64,000 bases of DNA from Bolinopsis microptera. Lineage: Eukaryota; Ctenophora; Tentaculata; Lobata; Bolinopsidae. The translations under genes were made by a program, and so were the position numbers. The stretch is from contig NC_087077.1 of assembly GCF_026151205.1 (NCBI RefSeq), positions 3,534,001 to 3,598,000 of the forward strand, written 5' to 3'. The notes beneath the pieces are model-generated. The model was given only the letters and a program-made list of their open reading frames with translations, had not been told where the DNA came from and did no database searches. How positions within the stretch are numbered: position 1 is the first letter of the stretch; each line of letters opens with the position of its first letter. Below are positions 46,663 to 58,000 of this stretch, in pieces.

Positions 46663-49600
46663 TAGTAAGGGGAAAAGTGGTCGATTTAAGGGTTCCGTTG
46701 GATTTGAATGTTCACAAGGATTTCTCAACGGAATATGGTAGTTAGGACCCCTACGAACATAATTAGACTTGTTGCCAATTTTGTATCTCAACAGAAACAC
46801 CACTTTTACCACTTTTTACCACCTTTGTACCACTTTTCTGGTTTGCCAAATATCTTTAGTTGTGAACGTCGTAGAAGGCTGAAAATTAACCTAGAATGTT
46901 TATCTTATCAAGGAGTAAAACTTTTGTATCAAAAGTTTTTACATCGGACAATCAGCTAATTGGATAATTACCAATTAGTTAATCACCAAAAAAAGTGAAA
47001 ATTTTTTATTGGCTTAAAATGATTGAAATCGTTTGAAACACGGAGAAATGTAGTTTTTAGAAAAACTTCAAACATTTTTCACTTAAAATTTTTTTTTCGA
47101 GACTTGAAAAAAAGTTTGAAAATTTGAAAATATTTTTTCCGCCAAAAGTGATCGAATTGCATGAAACGTGGATAAAAATGCCTTGCAGAAAAATTTCGAA
47201 GATTTTTAGATTGAGGAATACTAAAATCATCAATATTTGAAGTTGGAGTTCAGTAAATCTCGACATATTTTAGTAATTAGGAATAGCTTAGCGGAAAGGG
47301 CTGGACCTGAAAAAGGTTAACCACACAATATTAGAGTTTCGTAACTAATTACAATACAGCTTTATCAAATTCCACATAAAGAAACAGCACAAAAGGACCA
47401 TTTAAGATCGAACCGATTTTACCTGCTGTACTATCATTTTATTGATTTCAATGATCAAAACCTCTGTCAATCTTGCCAATCTATACCGGGTATCTGAATG
47501 TACCGGACCTCTTATTTACCTCTATAATTAGACCCAGTTGTGCAAGAAATGCGATTTCTCACAGGGGTTTCTTTAAACTGTGCACTTTTTATCACTCTCG
47601 CAACTCGCAAGAGGCCTGGTATTATAGGGGGGGTATAGGAAGCGAGTGTAAATATACCTTCCATCATCCATTGTGGCTTTTTTGTATTGTGAATGCGCAT
47701 GCCGCTTCGTTTGCTATGCCATATACCTCGAATAACCCCCATATGTCATTGCCAGGGTCGGGATAGAGCTGGAGATAGCATTGAAAAGTTGCTAGAAACA
47801 GCTAGATTTAGAGTAAACTGGTGGTAGCTGGGTGGTGCTAGCATGGATGTAGCAGAACGTAGCTACACGGGGTTTCATTGGAGTTGGTTATTTTAATGGC
47901 CAAAGAGTGCCGGAACTAAAGTTACTTAAGATTGCAGTTTAGGGGCAGTGTAAACCACGGTGTAGTCAGGGACACAGAGCTACAGTGCAGGAGTACTGCA
48001 ATAGAACAGTGCAAGTGATACAGTCTGCAACAGTAAAACGCCGACGAAGCTAGACTTAGAGTGAACTGATGGAAGCTGGGTGGTGCTAAAATGGAGGTAG
48101 CAGAACGTTCTACATGATGAAAACAGGAAAACTAAGGCTGGTTGAGACCTAAAAAGATGTGAATCTGTCCTGATAGATCCAGTGAAGAGCGAGTAGCGAA
48201 GAGTTTGATCACTAACCTAAAACTCTAAAGAAGAAGAGGGCTAAAGAGACTCACTTTGATCAATAAATCCGGTACGGCAAGGTCTGTAGCCTTGATAAGA
48301 AGATACCATGAAGTAATTCATGCAGGAAAGTCGATTTATATAAAGGGTTTCGTTGGATCTAAAAAGGGTGGGTCAGTCTCTCTGTTTTCATAAGATTCTG
48401 ATGAAATGCTGTTAAGCTCAGGACGGTGATCTTAATAGGTCGGATAGCTGTACCTGGTTGCTTCCAGCCCACCCTTGTCGCTTGAAAATAAGTTCTCACC
48501 CCACCTCTTCCAAAAATACAGTTACCAGAGCAGGAAACTCTTCTTCCTCCTCTTCTTTCAACACAAACACAATCAGGTTCCAGCTACTCTCCTCCTCTGC
48601 AGCCACAATCTTATCTCCTTCTTCGGAGTTTTACTGTTGCAGACTGTATCACTTGCACTGTTCTTTTGCAGTACTCCTGCTCTGTAGCTCTGTGTCCCTG
48701 ACTACACCGTGGTTTACACTACCCCTAAACTGCAATCTTAAGTAACTTTAGTTCCGGCACTCTTTGGCCATTAAAATAACCAACTCCAATGAAACCCCGT
48801 GTAGCTACGTTCTGCTACATCCATGCTAGCACCACCCAGCTACCACCAGTTTACTCTAAATCTAGCTGTTTCTAGCAACTTTTCAATGCTATCTCCAGCT
48901 CTATCCCGACCCTGGCAATGACATATGGGGGTTATTCGAGGTATATGGCATAGCAAACGAAGCGGCATGCGCATTCACAATACAAAAAAGCCACAATGGA
49001 TGATGGAAGGTATATTTACACTCGCTTCCTATACCCCCCCTATAATACCAGGCCTCTTGCGAGTTGCGAGAGTGACAAAAAGTGCACAGTTTAAAGAAAC
49101 CCCTGTGAGAAATCGCATTTCTTGCACAACTGGGTCTAATTATAGAGGTAAATAAGAGGTCCGGTACATTCAGATACCTGGTATAGATTGGCAAGATTGA
49201 CAGAGGTTTTGATCATTGAAATCAATAAAATGATAGTACAGCAGGTAAAATCGGTTCGATCTTAAATGGTCCTTTTGTGCTGTTTCTTTATGTGGAATTT
49301 GATAAAGCTGTATTGTAATAAGTTACGAAACTCTAATATTGTGTGGTTAACCTTTTTCAGGTCCAGCCCTTTCCGCTAAGCTATTCCTAATTACTAAAAT
49401 ATGTCGAGATTTACTGAACTCCAACTTCAAATATTGATGATTTTAGTATTCCTCAATCTAAAAATCTTCGAAATTTTTCTGCAAGGCATTTTTATCCACG
49501 TTTCATGCAATTCGATCACTTTTGGCGGAAAAAAATATTTTCAAATTTTCAAACTTTTTTTCAAGTCTCGAAAAAAAAATTTTAAGTGAAAAATTTTTGA

Positions 49601-50114
49601 AGTTTTTCTAAAAACTACATTTTTCCGTGTTTCAAACGATTTCAATCATTTTAAGCCAATAAAAAATTTTCACTTTTTTTGGTGATTAACTAATTGGTAA
49701 TTGTTTGTTTGTTTATAGAACCCGTCCCCAATCTCGTATCGGAAAATGACTAAACTCAGGTCTGAGTGTGAATACGGGTGGTACCTGCAAAAGTGTTCAT
49801 TAAGCTAACTAATTGGTAATTATCCAATTAGCTGATTGTCCGATGTAAAAACTTTTGATACAAAAGTTTTACTCCTTGATAAGATAAACATTCTATGTTA
49901 ATTTGCAGCCTTCTATGATGTTCACAACTAAAGATATTTGGCAAACCAGAAAGGTGGTACAAAGGTGGTAAAAAGTGGTAAAAGTGGTGTTTCCGTTGAG
50001 ATACAAAATTGGCAACAAGTCTAATTATGTTCGTAGGGGTCCTAACTACCATATTCCGTTGAGAAATCCTTGTGAACATTCGAATCCAACGGAATGCCAC
50101 TTTTCCCCTTACTA
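46663..50114. mobile_element. 3.45 kb fold-back element with about 1.4 kb inverted arms
   Basis: Left arm 46663-48039 and right arm 48628-50114 are near-identical inverted copies around a 588-bp loop. Termini are TAGTAAGGGGAAAAGTGG and its complement; flanks suggest a 2-bp CA duplication (empty site GATGGCTGCAAGTCACC at 15,866). The right arm holds an extra 120-bp segment (about 49,700-49,815) and the left arm a short insertion near 46,681. The loop repeats part of the inner arm (48,052-48,115 resembles 47,800-47,865). No transposase found. Frames mirrored in both arms (47473-47766 and 48901-49194) are consequences of the inverted repeat. The element splits exon F of unit 4. Confidence 0.8.
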
Positions 50115-50261
50115 CAAGTCACCTGAAATGTAAATATTGTTTAAATCCTATAATGAAGATAGTTTAACGTGGATTTATGTGTGTGCTACAATTCATAACT
50201 GCGAAAATAGCTGCATTTAGTTTTAACGTTACGAAAATAGTGCCATTGATATTTAAAAGAC

Positions 50262-51346
50262 ATGAAATTGTTCCTGTTGGATGTAGGAGATATGGAGGCA
50301 AGCTTCAGCGAGGATACGCACAGAAGTGTGGCCGAATCTACCGGACTCTGCCTACTCTTCATGACTCTCACAATATTCTCTGCAATTTCAAACATAGCCG
50401 TCATTATCAGCGCCATCTTGGAGAGATGGAAAGAAGTGGATAACTTCACATTTGTATTCTGTGTCTCCCTCAGCTTTAACCACCTATTCTTACCGCATCA
50501 CATTCACTCGATGATAGCGTACTCGGTGGTGGCGAACACTTGGGAACTTCATGCTGTTCCCTGTCTAAGTGTCTATGGATGGGGGTCCTGTCACTCTACT
50601 TGAACAGTGTCTACTTGCTCCATATTCTACTGCTAGTGTTCGACAGTGCTGTAGCAAGGTATAGCAACGTCAGGGTGGCTATATCTGTGTCACTAAGCAA
50701 GAAGATAGCTCTTCGGGCCTGGATTAGCGCGGCATTGCCGCAAGTTTCCTCGGTAGTCCTCAAGACGAAGAATCCTTACTTGTACAGTGCTGGTTGAGGA
50801 GGTTGCTTCCAGAACTTCATGTTCAGACTGGCAATAACGGTGTCACGAATAAAAGCGGAAGAAAGGGTGAAACAGATGGGGTGTCGGAGACACTGGACCA
50901 CTGTTGCTCTCAGTTCCATGTACTTGCTCAGTGTCCTGCCCTACATCGTTTGCTCTATGATTGCCATGACAAGCGAGGAGAAGCTGTTGGACGCGGTGGG
51001 TAAAGACACAGCTCAGTTTGCGAACGTGTTCTTCTGCTTTGGAAGCATCCTCATCCCAATGATATATCTTATTCTATGTCCAAGGTTTTGTAAGTTTGTC
51101 ATATCCGAGAAAAATCACCCTTTTATTTACAAGCTGCTAAAGTGGAGTCATCCACGAACCACAGGGAACAACGCCTCAAAGGATGGGTCAATATACAGGG
51201 CCCTCATTCCTCAACAAGATATAGGAGGAAGATGAGATCGAAGAAGAAGAAGATTACATAGAACTCCCTGCAATCAGTGTTCACTTAGCGTATAAACACA
51301 TGTCAGGATTAAGCAGGGACCAGTCACCTCCCAGTGTACGATACTA
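50262..51346 (+). pseudogene. GPCR copy 3, disrupted
   Basis: Matches the intact receptor from the ATG (50262) to the final codons, with three lesions: an 8-bp insertion near 50,568 that shifts the frame after TM2/TM3, a TGG to TGA stop at 50,795-50,797, and a deletion of about 107 bp (equivalent to 17,227-17,333) removing TM5. It also has a tail frameshift near 51,207. It lies in the E-F intron of unit 4, next to the fold-back element. From 51,347 to 52,200 there follow an exon E relic (51,528-51,655) and another receptor-tail relic (51,665-51,780), no intact gene. Confidence 0.8.
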
Positions 51347-52211
51347 AAGTGTTGCAGGTAAAATTTGTAATGGTGCTCCATACTTGTCTCAAACAGCTTA
51401 ACAGATTTGAAGTTTAATCATTTTTACCAAATCCTTGTTAGTGCCATATTGTACAATCATTGTTAATTATTCTTGATATACCTTTTCAAAGTTTGAAAAA
51501 CGTAATTTCTAATAAGAATGGAACATACCACATGGTTCTGACTGTTGTACAAGTATCCTCCAAGTTGTTGCTTTTTTATAATTCTCCGTTACGTTGACCC
51601 AAAATGTTGTCTCATCACGCTGCCTTCTAGACACTAGGTAATTGTATTGATGTATACCTTGTATACCTGTTACTGCGAATATGAAGAAAAGGGATCATTA
51701 CATAGAGCCCTCAATAAAACAGATGAGGAAAATGAGATTGAAGAAGAAGAAGAAGATTACATAGAACTCCTGCAATGAGTTTTAAAAATTAAGATCTATA
51801 AGAACAATATAACATCACTATTACTCAAGTTCCAGGCTAAATAAAGGGTGAAGAAAACGAAAGGCTGAGCTTTAATAATATACTCGATAATATACTGGGA
51901 CTAAGTAAATCAATTGGAATTAAATTGGCGCACATCTGAATTTAAAAAGCATACAAATAATATGCATCTCTCGCATTGCACTCTTCAAAATTGTATGTCC
52001 TGCTCGCTCACTTTCAAGTCACTTACTTATTATAAAACGCAGTCACTAACTTATTGTAAGACTGTTTATATATTTAGAGACTTCATACGTTCTACAAATA
52101 GTACTGTTGCTTTTTGGAACTAACAATGAACGTGTTTCAGTGCATGATTATTGATCACTTTTTTTTGGTTCTCACGAGTAAAAGAATAATTGTTGTCCAA
52201 TTATTTAAAAG

Positions 52212-52508
52212 TTAATTTTAAGCAGAAGCAAAGTTGATAAAGTTAAGCTAAAAGTAAAGTTGATAAAGTTAAGCTTAAAGCAAAGTTGATTAAGTTAAGC
52301 TAAAAGCAAAGTTGATAAAGTTAAGCTAAAAGTAAAGTTGATAAAGTTCAGCTAAAAGTAAAGTTGATAAAGTTCAGCTAAAAGTAAAGTTGATAAAGTT
52401 AAACTAAAAGTAAAGTTGATAAAGTGAAGCTAAAAGCAAAGTTGATTAAGTTAAACTAAAAGTAAAATTGTTAAAGTTAAGCTGAAAGTATAGTTGATAA
52501 AGTTAAAC
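52212..52508. repeat. 26-bp intronic tandem repeat
   Basis: About eleven copies of AAGCTAAAAGTAAAGTTGATAAAGTT, directly downstream (gene strand) of the lost exon E donor of unit 4. Two copies occur at the same place in unit 11 (about 12,540-12,595), so the repeat expanded here. The damaged donor lies at the repeat edge, which suggests repeat growth or slippage destroyed it. Confidence 0.85.
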
Positions 52509-54574
52509 GGAATAAATTAAAAGGCAGTGGTAGTGGCTGTTGTCCGATTATCTGCCACTTAGTAGCATCTTCAACATCTTTCGTTACGTCGACCCAAAAC
52601 GTTGCCTCATCCCGCTGCCTTCTCGATACCAGGTATTTATCTTTATGTCTATCTTGAGTTTTCCGCAGTCTGCAGCCAAAAGATTTGTTTTTCTTGTTGA
52701 CATACTCGATCATCCAGCACTCGTTTGCCTTGCTATGTGGGGTATCGTGAATTAAGGCCCTACCGTCATCTCCGTGTTTATCATCGAAAACCAGTAACAT
52801 CCGAACAATATTGGTATCTGATAAAGATAACAGAATTTTGGTCATTGTTTTAAGGGTGTTAAAAACGGACCCAGTAAGATTGTTCGTTCTTTGGATCAGA
52901 GTTGTGAGTCAGAGCGCAGCCAGCTGCAGGGCCATCTATTGCCTGTATCAAACACCCATGTTGTTCATTTGGTGATGTTGAACTCTGTGCTAGATCAAGA
53001 TTGATAGATAGAAATGGTAGTGAGAAGAAATGTTGGGCCTGATAAAATAATAAGACTATTATTTTTGACGCCCCCAATGTCAATGTATGCCGAATTGCGA
53101 GGGATGTTGTATAAGGTTGGACTATAAATTGATTTTAAAAGCAAATTACCTGCACTACAACTGACTCCTGAGAAGCTAGGAGTGGGAAGGTCGGGTAAAG
53201 CATCGTATTGGGGTGGAGCAGAGGGCGGTGCAGGTGCATCAAGATCGTATATTACTGATAATATAAGGTTATAAGACAGGTAAGAATCAATATACCATGT
53301 AAAAGACATATTGAATTAGCTAGGGTGGACCAAGTTAGCAAAAGGTCTTCACTCTTCTACATTCTATCTTCCCAAAATACTGCACGACCACATTTTTCTG
53401 GAAAATGTCGCACACTCAAATGTTTCAATCTTTAACTTACCTCCCCTGTTCCTGTCCATCTCCTTCTGTAATGTTTCCAACTTTCTCTCTAACCGTACAT
53501 TCTCCACGACTGCTACATCTTTATCCGCCACTGCTACATCCTTATCCGTTCGGATTTCTCTATTTACGTTTCTCAGGTAGAACACGTATTCTGGGATTAA
53601 TCATTCAGACAATTCATTTTTAATATGTAGTATAGATTGACTTCGGAAATCGGGATTTTTAACCGAGTATTAGATATCGCATATTCAGTAATCAACTGCT
53701 TTGTCTGCCATGAATTCTGGCCAATACTCAAAAACAAATAAGAAGCAAACAACACATTATTTTGATACCTGTAACGATTTGAGGGGCCAATGATTCGATA
53801 CCAGCTCTGAGGTCCTCGTCCGATACTGGTATCACCTCCTCCAGCGTGGAAAAGATGGAGAGACTTGACATAATATGTGATTACACCCCAATGCTAGCCG
53901 TGGTATTTAGTTTAGTTTGATGGTAGTGAAAATTGGAATTGTTACTTTGATATGCGCAGTTAATCTTTATAAGCCTCTGTTCCTTTTAATGTAGATATTT
54001 ATAAAAAAAAAATGTTCAGTTTATCATTGAAATTGAGTACAAATTTTAGTTTTTTTAGTCTGATGAAATATATGACTACATAGATTAATCAAATTTTACT
54101 TAAAACTTAACCAGTTGAATACAGATTTAACATTATGGTTTTCATTCTAAATATAGCATGATAGATAAAAGTGTACTTAAATATTTAAATAACATAATTT
54201 AAATACCGATCCAATTTGAAGTACAATTAATATTACTATAATAATCAAAGAGGAATCATAGAATCTTTCAATTTATAAATCAAATATCAATTCTCTAAAT
54301 TCTAAGCGAAATATATCATAGACATCTAGCTATAAGATAATATGGCTTGCCTTAGATATAAAAGACTTAATCTAATTTAAATTAATGAGTAACGAACAAT
54401 TTTGTTTATATCAAGTTAACACTGTTATATAAGTGTGTGTTTAATTTGATACTGAATGTTATTAATTTCCTTTAGTTGATGAGGCTGATTCCTGACTCCG
54501 GTATAGTACTCACCAAACCAATTTTGGTTAAGTAAGAAATTCAGTCCTTCTCGATGGCTGAACTTTGTCAACAA

Positions 54575-54840
54575 CTGATTAAACCTCGTAACTAAACCTC
54601 GTGACTAAACCTCGTGACTAAAGCTCGCAACTAAACCTCCTGACTAAACCCCGTGACTAAACCTCCTGACTAAACCTCCTGACTAAACCTCCTGACTAAA
54701 CCTCCTGACTAAACCTCGTGACTAAATCTCGTGACTAAACCTCGTGACTAAAGCTCGTGACTAAACCTCGTGACTAAAGCTCGTAACCAAAGCTCGTAAC
54801 TAAACCACGCGACTAAACCTCGTGACTAAACCTCGTAACT
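54575..54840. repeat. 13-bp minisatellite 3' of unit 3
   Basis: About twenty copies of CCTCGTGACTAAA and variants (AAGCTCGTGACTA) ending at the unit 3 stop codon. The interval 53,872-54,570 upstream of it is the AT-rich spacer common to units 3, 7 and 8, without genes. Confidence 0.85.
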
Positions 54841-57440
54841 ATACCGGGTTTTTCATTAATTGGAAAATCCAACGATTGCTTCCATCATTTTCATCATTCG
54901 GTCTTGGTCCGATTGCCCGAACTTGGTGATTGCCTCTCTCATCCTTAGCGTCGTCACACTTTAATGCTTGTCCCGTTTTTGCATTGATTATCATATAGGC
55001 TCCGTCACTCATCTTTTTAATTAGCCACTCTACTCTAGTCTTGTCAGCAAAAGAAGCCATATTTTTATTACACAACAAAGTACTGATACTGTTCCCTATT
55101 ATAAATATTGGTCTACTTAATAGTGGTCCATATACTGACATTATCTCCTTGCCTGAGCCATCTTCGTAGTCATGCGGGTCATACCGTTCGTTTACCAAAG
55201 CCAGTTTATATTTTCCTTTAGCTAAATCGTTTGAATGAAATAGTGGTCCGTGATATTTTTGGTTGAATATCTTGTATAAGTACTGTTGACATTTCATGGC
55301 TGCGTTAATTTCAATTTGGTCGACAGGTCGATTAGTAGAGGATGATTGTTGCGAGTCACCTGAATTGTAAATGATTATGTTACAAGTTATAACAATAGTC
55401 GTATTTATTTAGCTTGCATAATGCATATTTACATAGTCCGAAAATAGCGGGTGTCTAGTTTAACTTTGCCGTGGTTATTGAGCTGGCAATAGAAACTCAA
55501 TCTATTTGTCATATCCGAGAAAAATGTCTTTAAGAAAAGTCACCCTTATGGAACAACGACTCAAGCGAGGGGTCACTATACAGGACACTCAACAAGATAG
55601 AGGAGGAAGATGATCACTCTTTTTGAATGTACAAATGGCCTGAGTCCGTTTCTATTGCCCTCAAAAACGACGGTAAACTGTAACCTATTTTGGATCTCAC
55701 GACCAAAAGAATAATATATAATTATTTTAACTTTATATTAGGCTTAAATCAAAGCCGATGAAGTTAAACATCACAATATTAATAAGATTCGAACATACCA
55801 AAAGGCAGTGGTAGTGGTTGTTGTCCGATTATCTGCCACTTAGTAGCATCTTCAACATCTTTCGTTACGTCGACCCAAAACGTTGCCTCATCCCGCTGTC
55901 TTCTCAATACCAGGTATTTATATTTATGTCTATCTTGGGTTTCCGCAGTCTGCAGCCAAAAGATTTGTTTTTCTTGTTGACATACTCGATCATCCAGCAC
56001 TCGTTTGCCTTGCTATGTGGGGTATCGTGAACTAAGGCCCTACCGTCATCTCCGTGTTTATCATCGAAAACCACTAACATCCGACCAACGTTGGGATCTG
56101 ATAAAGATAACAGACTTTTTGTCATTGTTTTAAGGGTGTTAAAAACGGTCTGGATAGATTAGTTAGGGTACGTACTTAGGTTGTGACTTATTAATGCAGC
56201 TGCCCAAATCAATGCCATACGACATATGGAGTCATGGAGTGACTTATGGTTATTTACGGCGGAATTAAAGGCGATACCTAACCTGGAATTTTTGTTGCTG
56301 ATTGTTGCTGGTTTGTCGTTGCTTTAATGTTGTAACATTTCTGACAATAAACTTCAGTCAATATTATATCCCACTTGTCCTGCCCCCATGGAGGAGTTGT
56401 TGGTTGAGTGTGGACCCAGTAAGATTGTTCGTTCCTTGGATCAGAGTTGTGAGTCAGAGCACAGCCAGCAGCAGGGCCATCTATTGCCTGTATCACACAC
56501 CCATGTTGTTCATTTGGTGATGTTGAACTCTGTGCTGGATCAAGAATAATAGTAATGAATGGTATTGAGAAGAGATGTTGGGCCTGATAAATTAAAAATA
56601 CTTCTATTTTTGACGGCCCCAATGTTAATGTAGCTCCTGCTATGTGTCGGTTTAGCCGAATTGCGAGGGACGTGTATAAGGTTGGACTATAATTTGATTT
56701 TAAAAGCAAATAACCTGCATTACAACTGACTCCCGAGAAGCTAGGAGTGGGATGGTCGGGTAAAGCATCGTATAGGGGTGGAGCAGAGGGTGATGCATCA
56801 TGATCGTTCAGCACTGATAATATGGGATTATAAGGCAGATAAGAATCAATATACCATGTAAAAGACATATTGATATTTGATATAGTTGGGGTGGACTGAG
56901 CTAGCAAAAAGTCTTTACTCTTTAATCCTCCCAAAATACTGCACGACCACATTTTTCTGGAAAATATCCTACACTCAATGTTTCCCCCTCCAATCTTTAA
57001 CTTACCTCCCCTGTTCCTGTCCATCTCCTTCTGTAATGTTTCCAACTTTCTCTCTAACCGTACATTCTCCGCGACTGCTACATCTTTATCCGCCACTGCT
57101 ACATCCTTTTCTGCTCGGATTTCACTATTAACGTTTCTCAGGTAGAACACGTATTCTGGGATTAATTATTCAGTCAAATCATTTTTAATATGTAGTATAT
57201 ATTGACTCCGAGATTTTAACCGAGTATTAGATATATTATATTATAACATAGATTGAGTAATCAATTGCCTTTTCTGCAATGAATTCTGGCCAATATTTAA
57301 AAACAAATAAGAAGAAACCAACACATTAGTTTGATACATGTAACGATTTGAGGGGCCAATGATCCGATACCAGCTCTGAGGTCCCCGTCCGATACTGGTA
57401 TCACCTCCTCCAGCGTGGAGAAGATGGAGAGACTTGACAT
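54839..57440 (-). pseudogene. lectin-like array unit 3 (junction stop and frameshift)
   Basis: Exons: A 57338-57440, B 57006-57155, C 56715-56813, D 56283-56534, E 55799-56097, F 54839-55359. Exon A ends in T, not G, so A-B splicing makes TAA, exactly as in unit 9. Exon E is one base short (299 instead of 300), with a T missing near 55,938 in TTGGGTTTCCGC, shifting the frame. D is open with DGPAAGCALTHNS and WVHTQPTTPPWGQDKWDI; F is open with KIFNQKYHGPLFHSNDLAKG and YMIINAKTGQALKCDDAK. Two independent lesions make loss of function likely. The last intron has a receptor-tail relic (55,505-55,610). Confidence 0.65.
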
Positions 57441-58000
57441 ATGTGATTACACCCCAGTGCTAGCTGTGGTATTTAGTGTAGTTTGATGGTAGTGAAAATT
57501 GGAATTGTTGCTTTGATATGCTCAGTTAATTTTTATAAGCTTCCATATTAAACGAAAAAGAACGATTAAATATTAATTTGATTTGTTGGTTCAGTAATCA
57601 ATATAGAGGTATGTAAGGTGTGTTATAGGTCGAATATTCTTCAAAATCCACACAACGTTAAGTTTTAAACTATTTTCACAAATACAAATAAATACATTTA
57701 TTGAGGACATTATTGAAGGAATTAATTTAAATGAAATGGACTCCGAGGAGTCATAATCCTCGTACATTACAAATAGAATTTACCTTGGTAAAAACATCTT
57801 CACATTGTAAATTTTGCAAACCTACAAAGGATTTCCCCAACCAGTACAATAAGATATTTGCTGATAAAAATCCAAATACTCAATTTTGTTTTTGTATATC
57901 CAGATTAACATTTAATCATAAAGACGGTTAAGTACTAGCCACTAGTAGAGTTAATATTATTTTAGCGTTTCATTATCACGTGTTTGTCACCTGCATGGTC

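Larger units (their letters stand above)
46112..53871 (-). pseudogene. lectin-like array unit 4 (multiply broken)
   Basis: Exons A 53769-53871, B 53441-53590 and C 53150-53254 (PSAPPQYDALPD) are open. Exon D (about 52868-52989) is cut: a deletion joins its middle, at ACCCAG, to the D-E intron at AAAACGG, removing the 3' half and the donor. Exon E (about 52502-52817) is open but its donor GGTATG has become AATTTA. The F exon (46112-46662, 5' end at 50115-50122) is split after its first eight bases by the 3.45 kb fold-back element; its remainder is open (NTQLFAPAEFSGHEINGHWG, ERWEIKEHSDGYYMIINQ). The E-F intron also contains receptor copy 3. Non-functional as the family protein. Confidence 0.65.

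Noticed and set aside
47473..49194. Two near-identical 97-aa frames on opposite strands
   Set aside because: They are the same DNA in the two arms of the fold-back element, so agreement between them is not evidence of coding.
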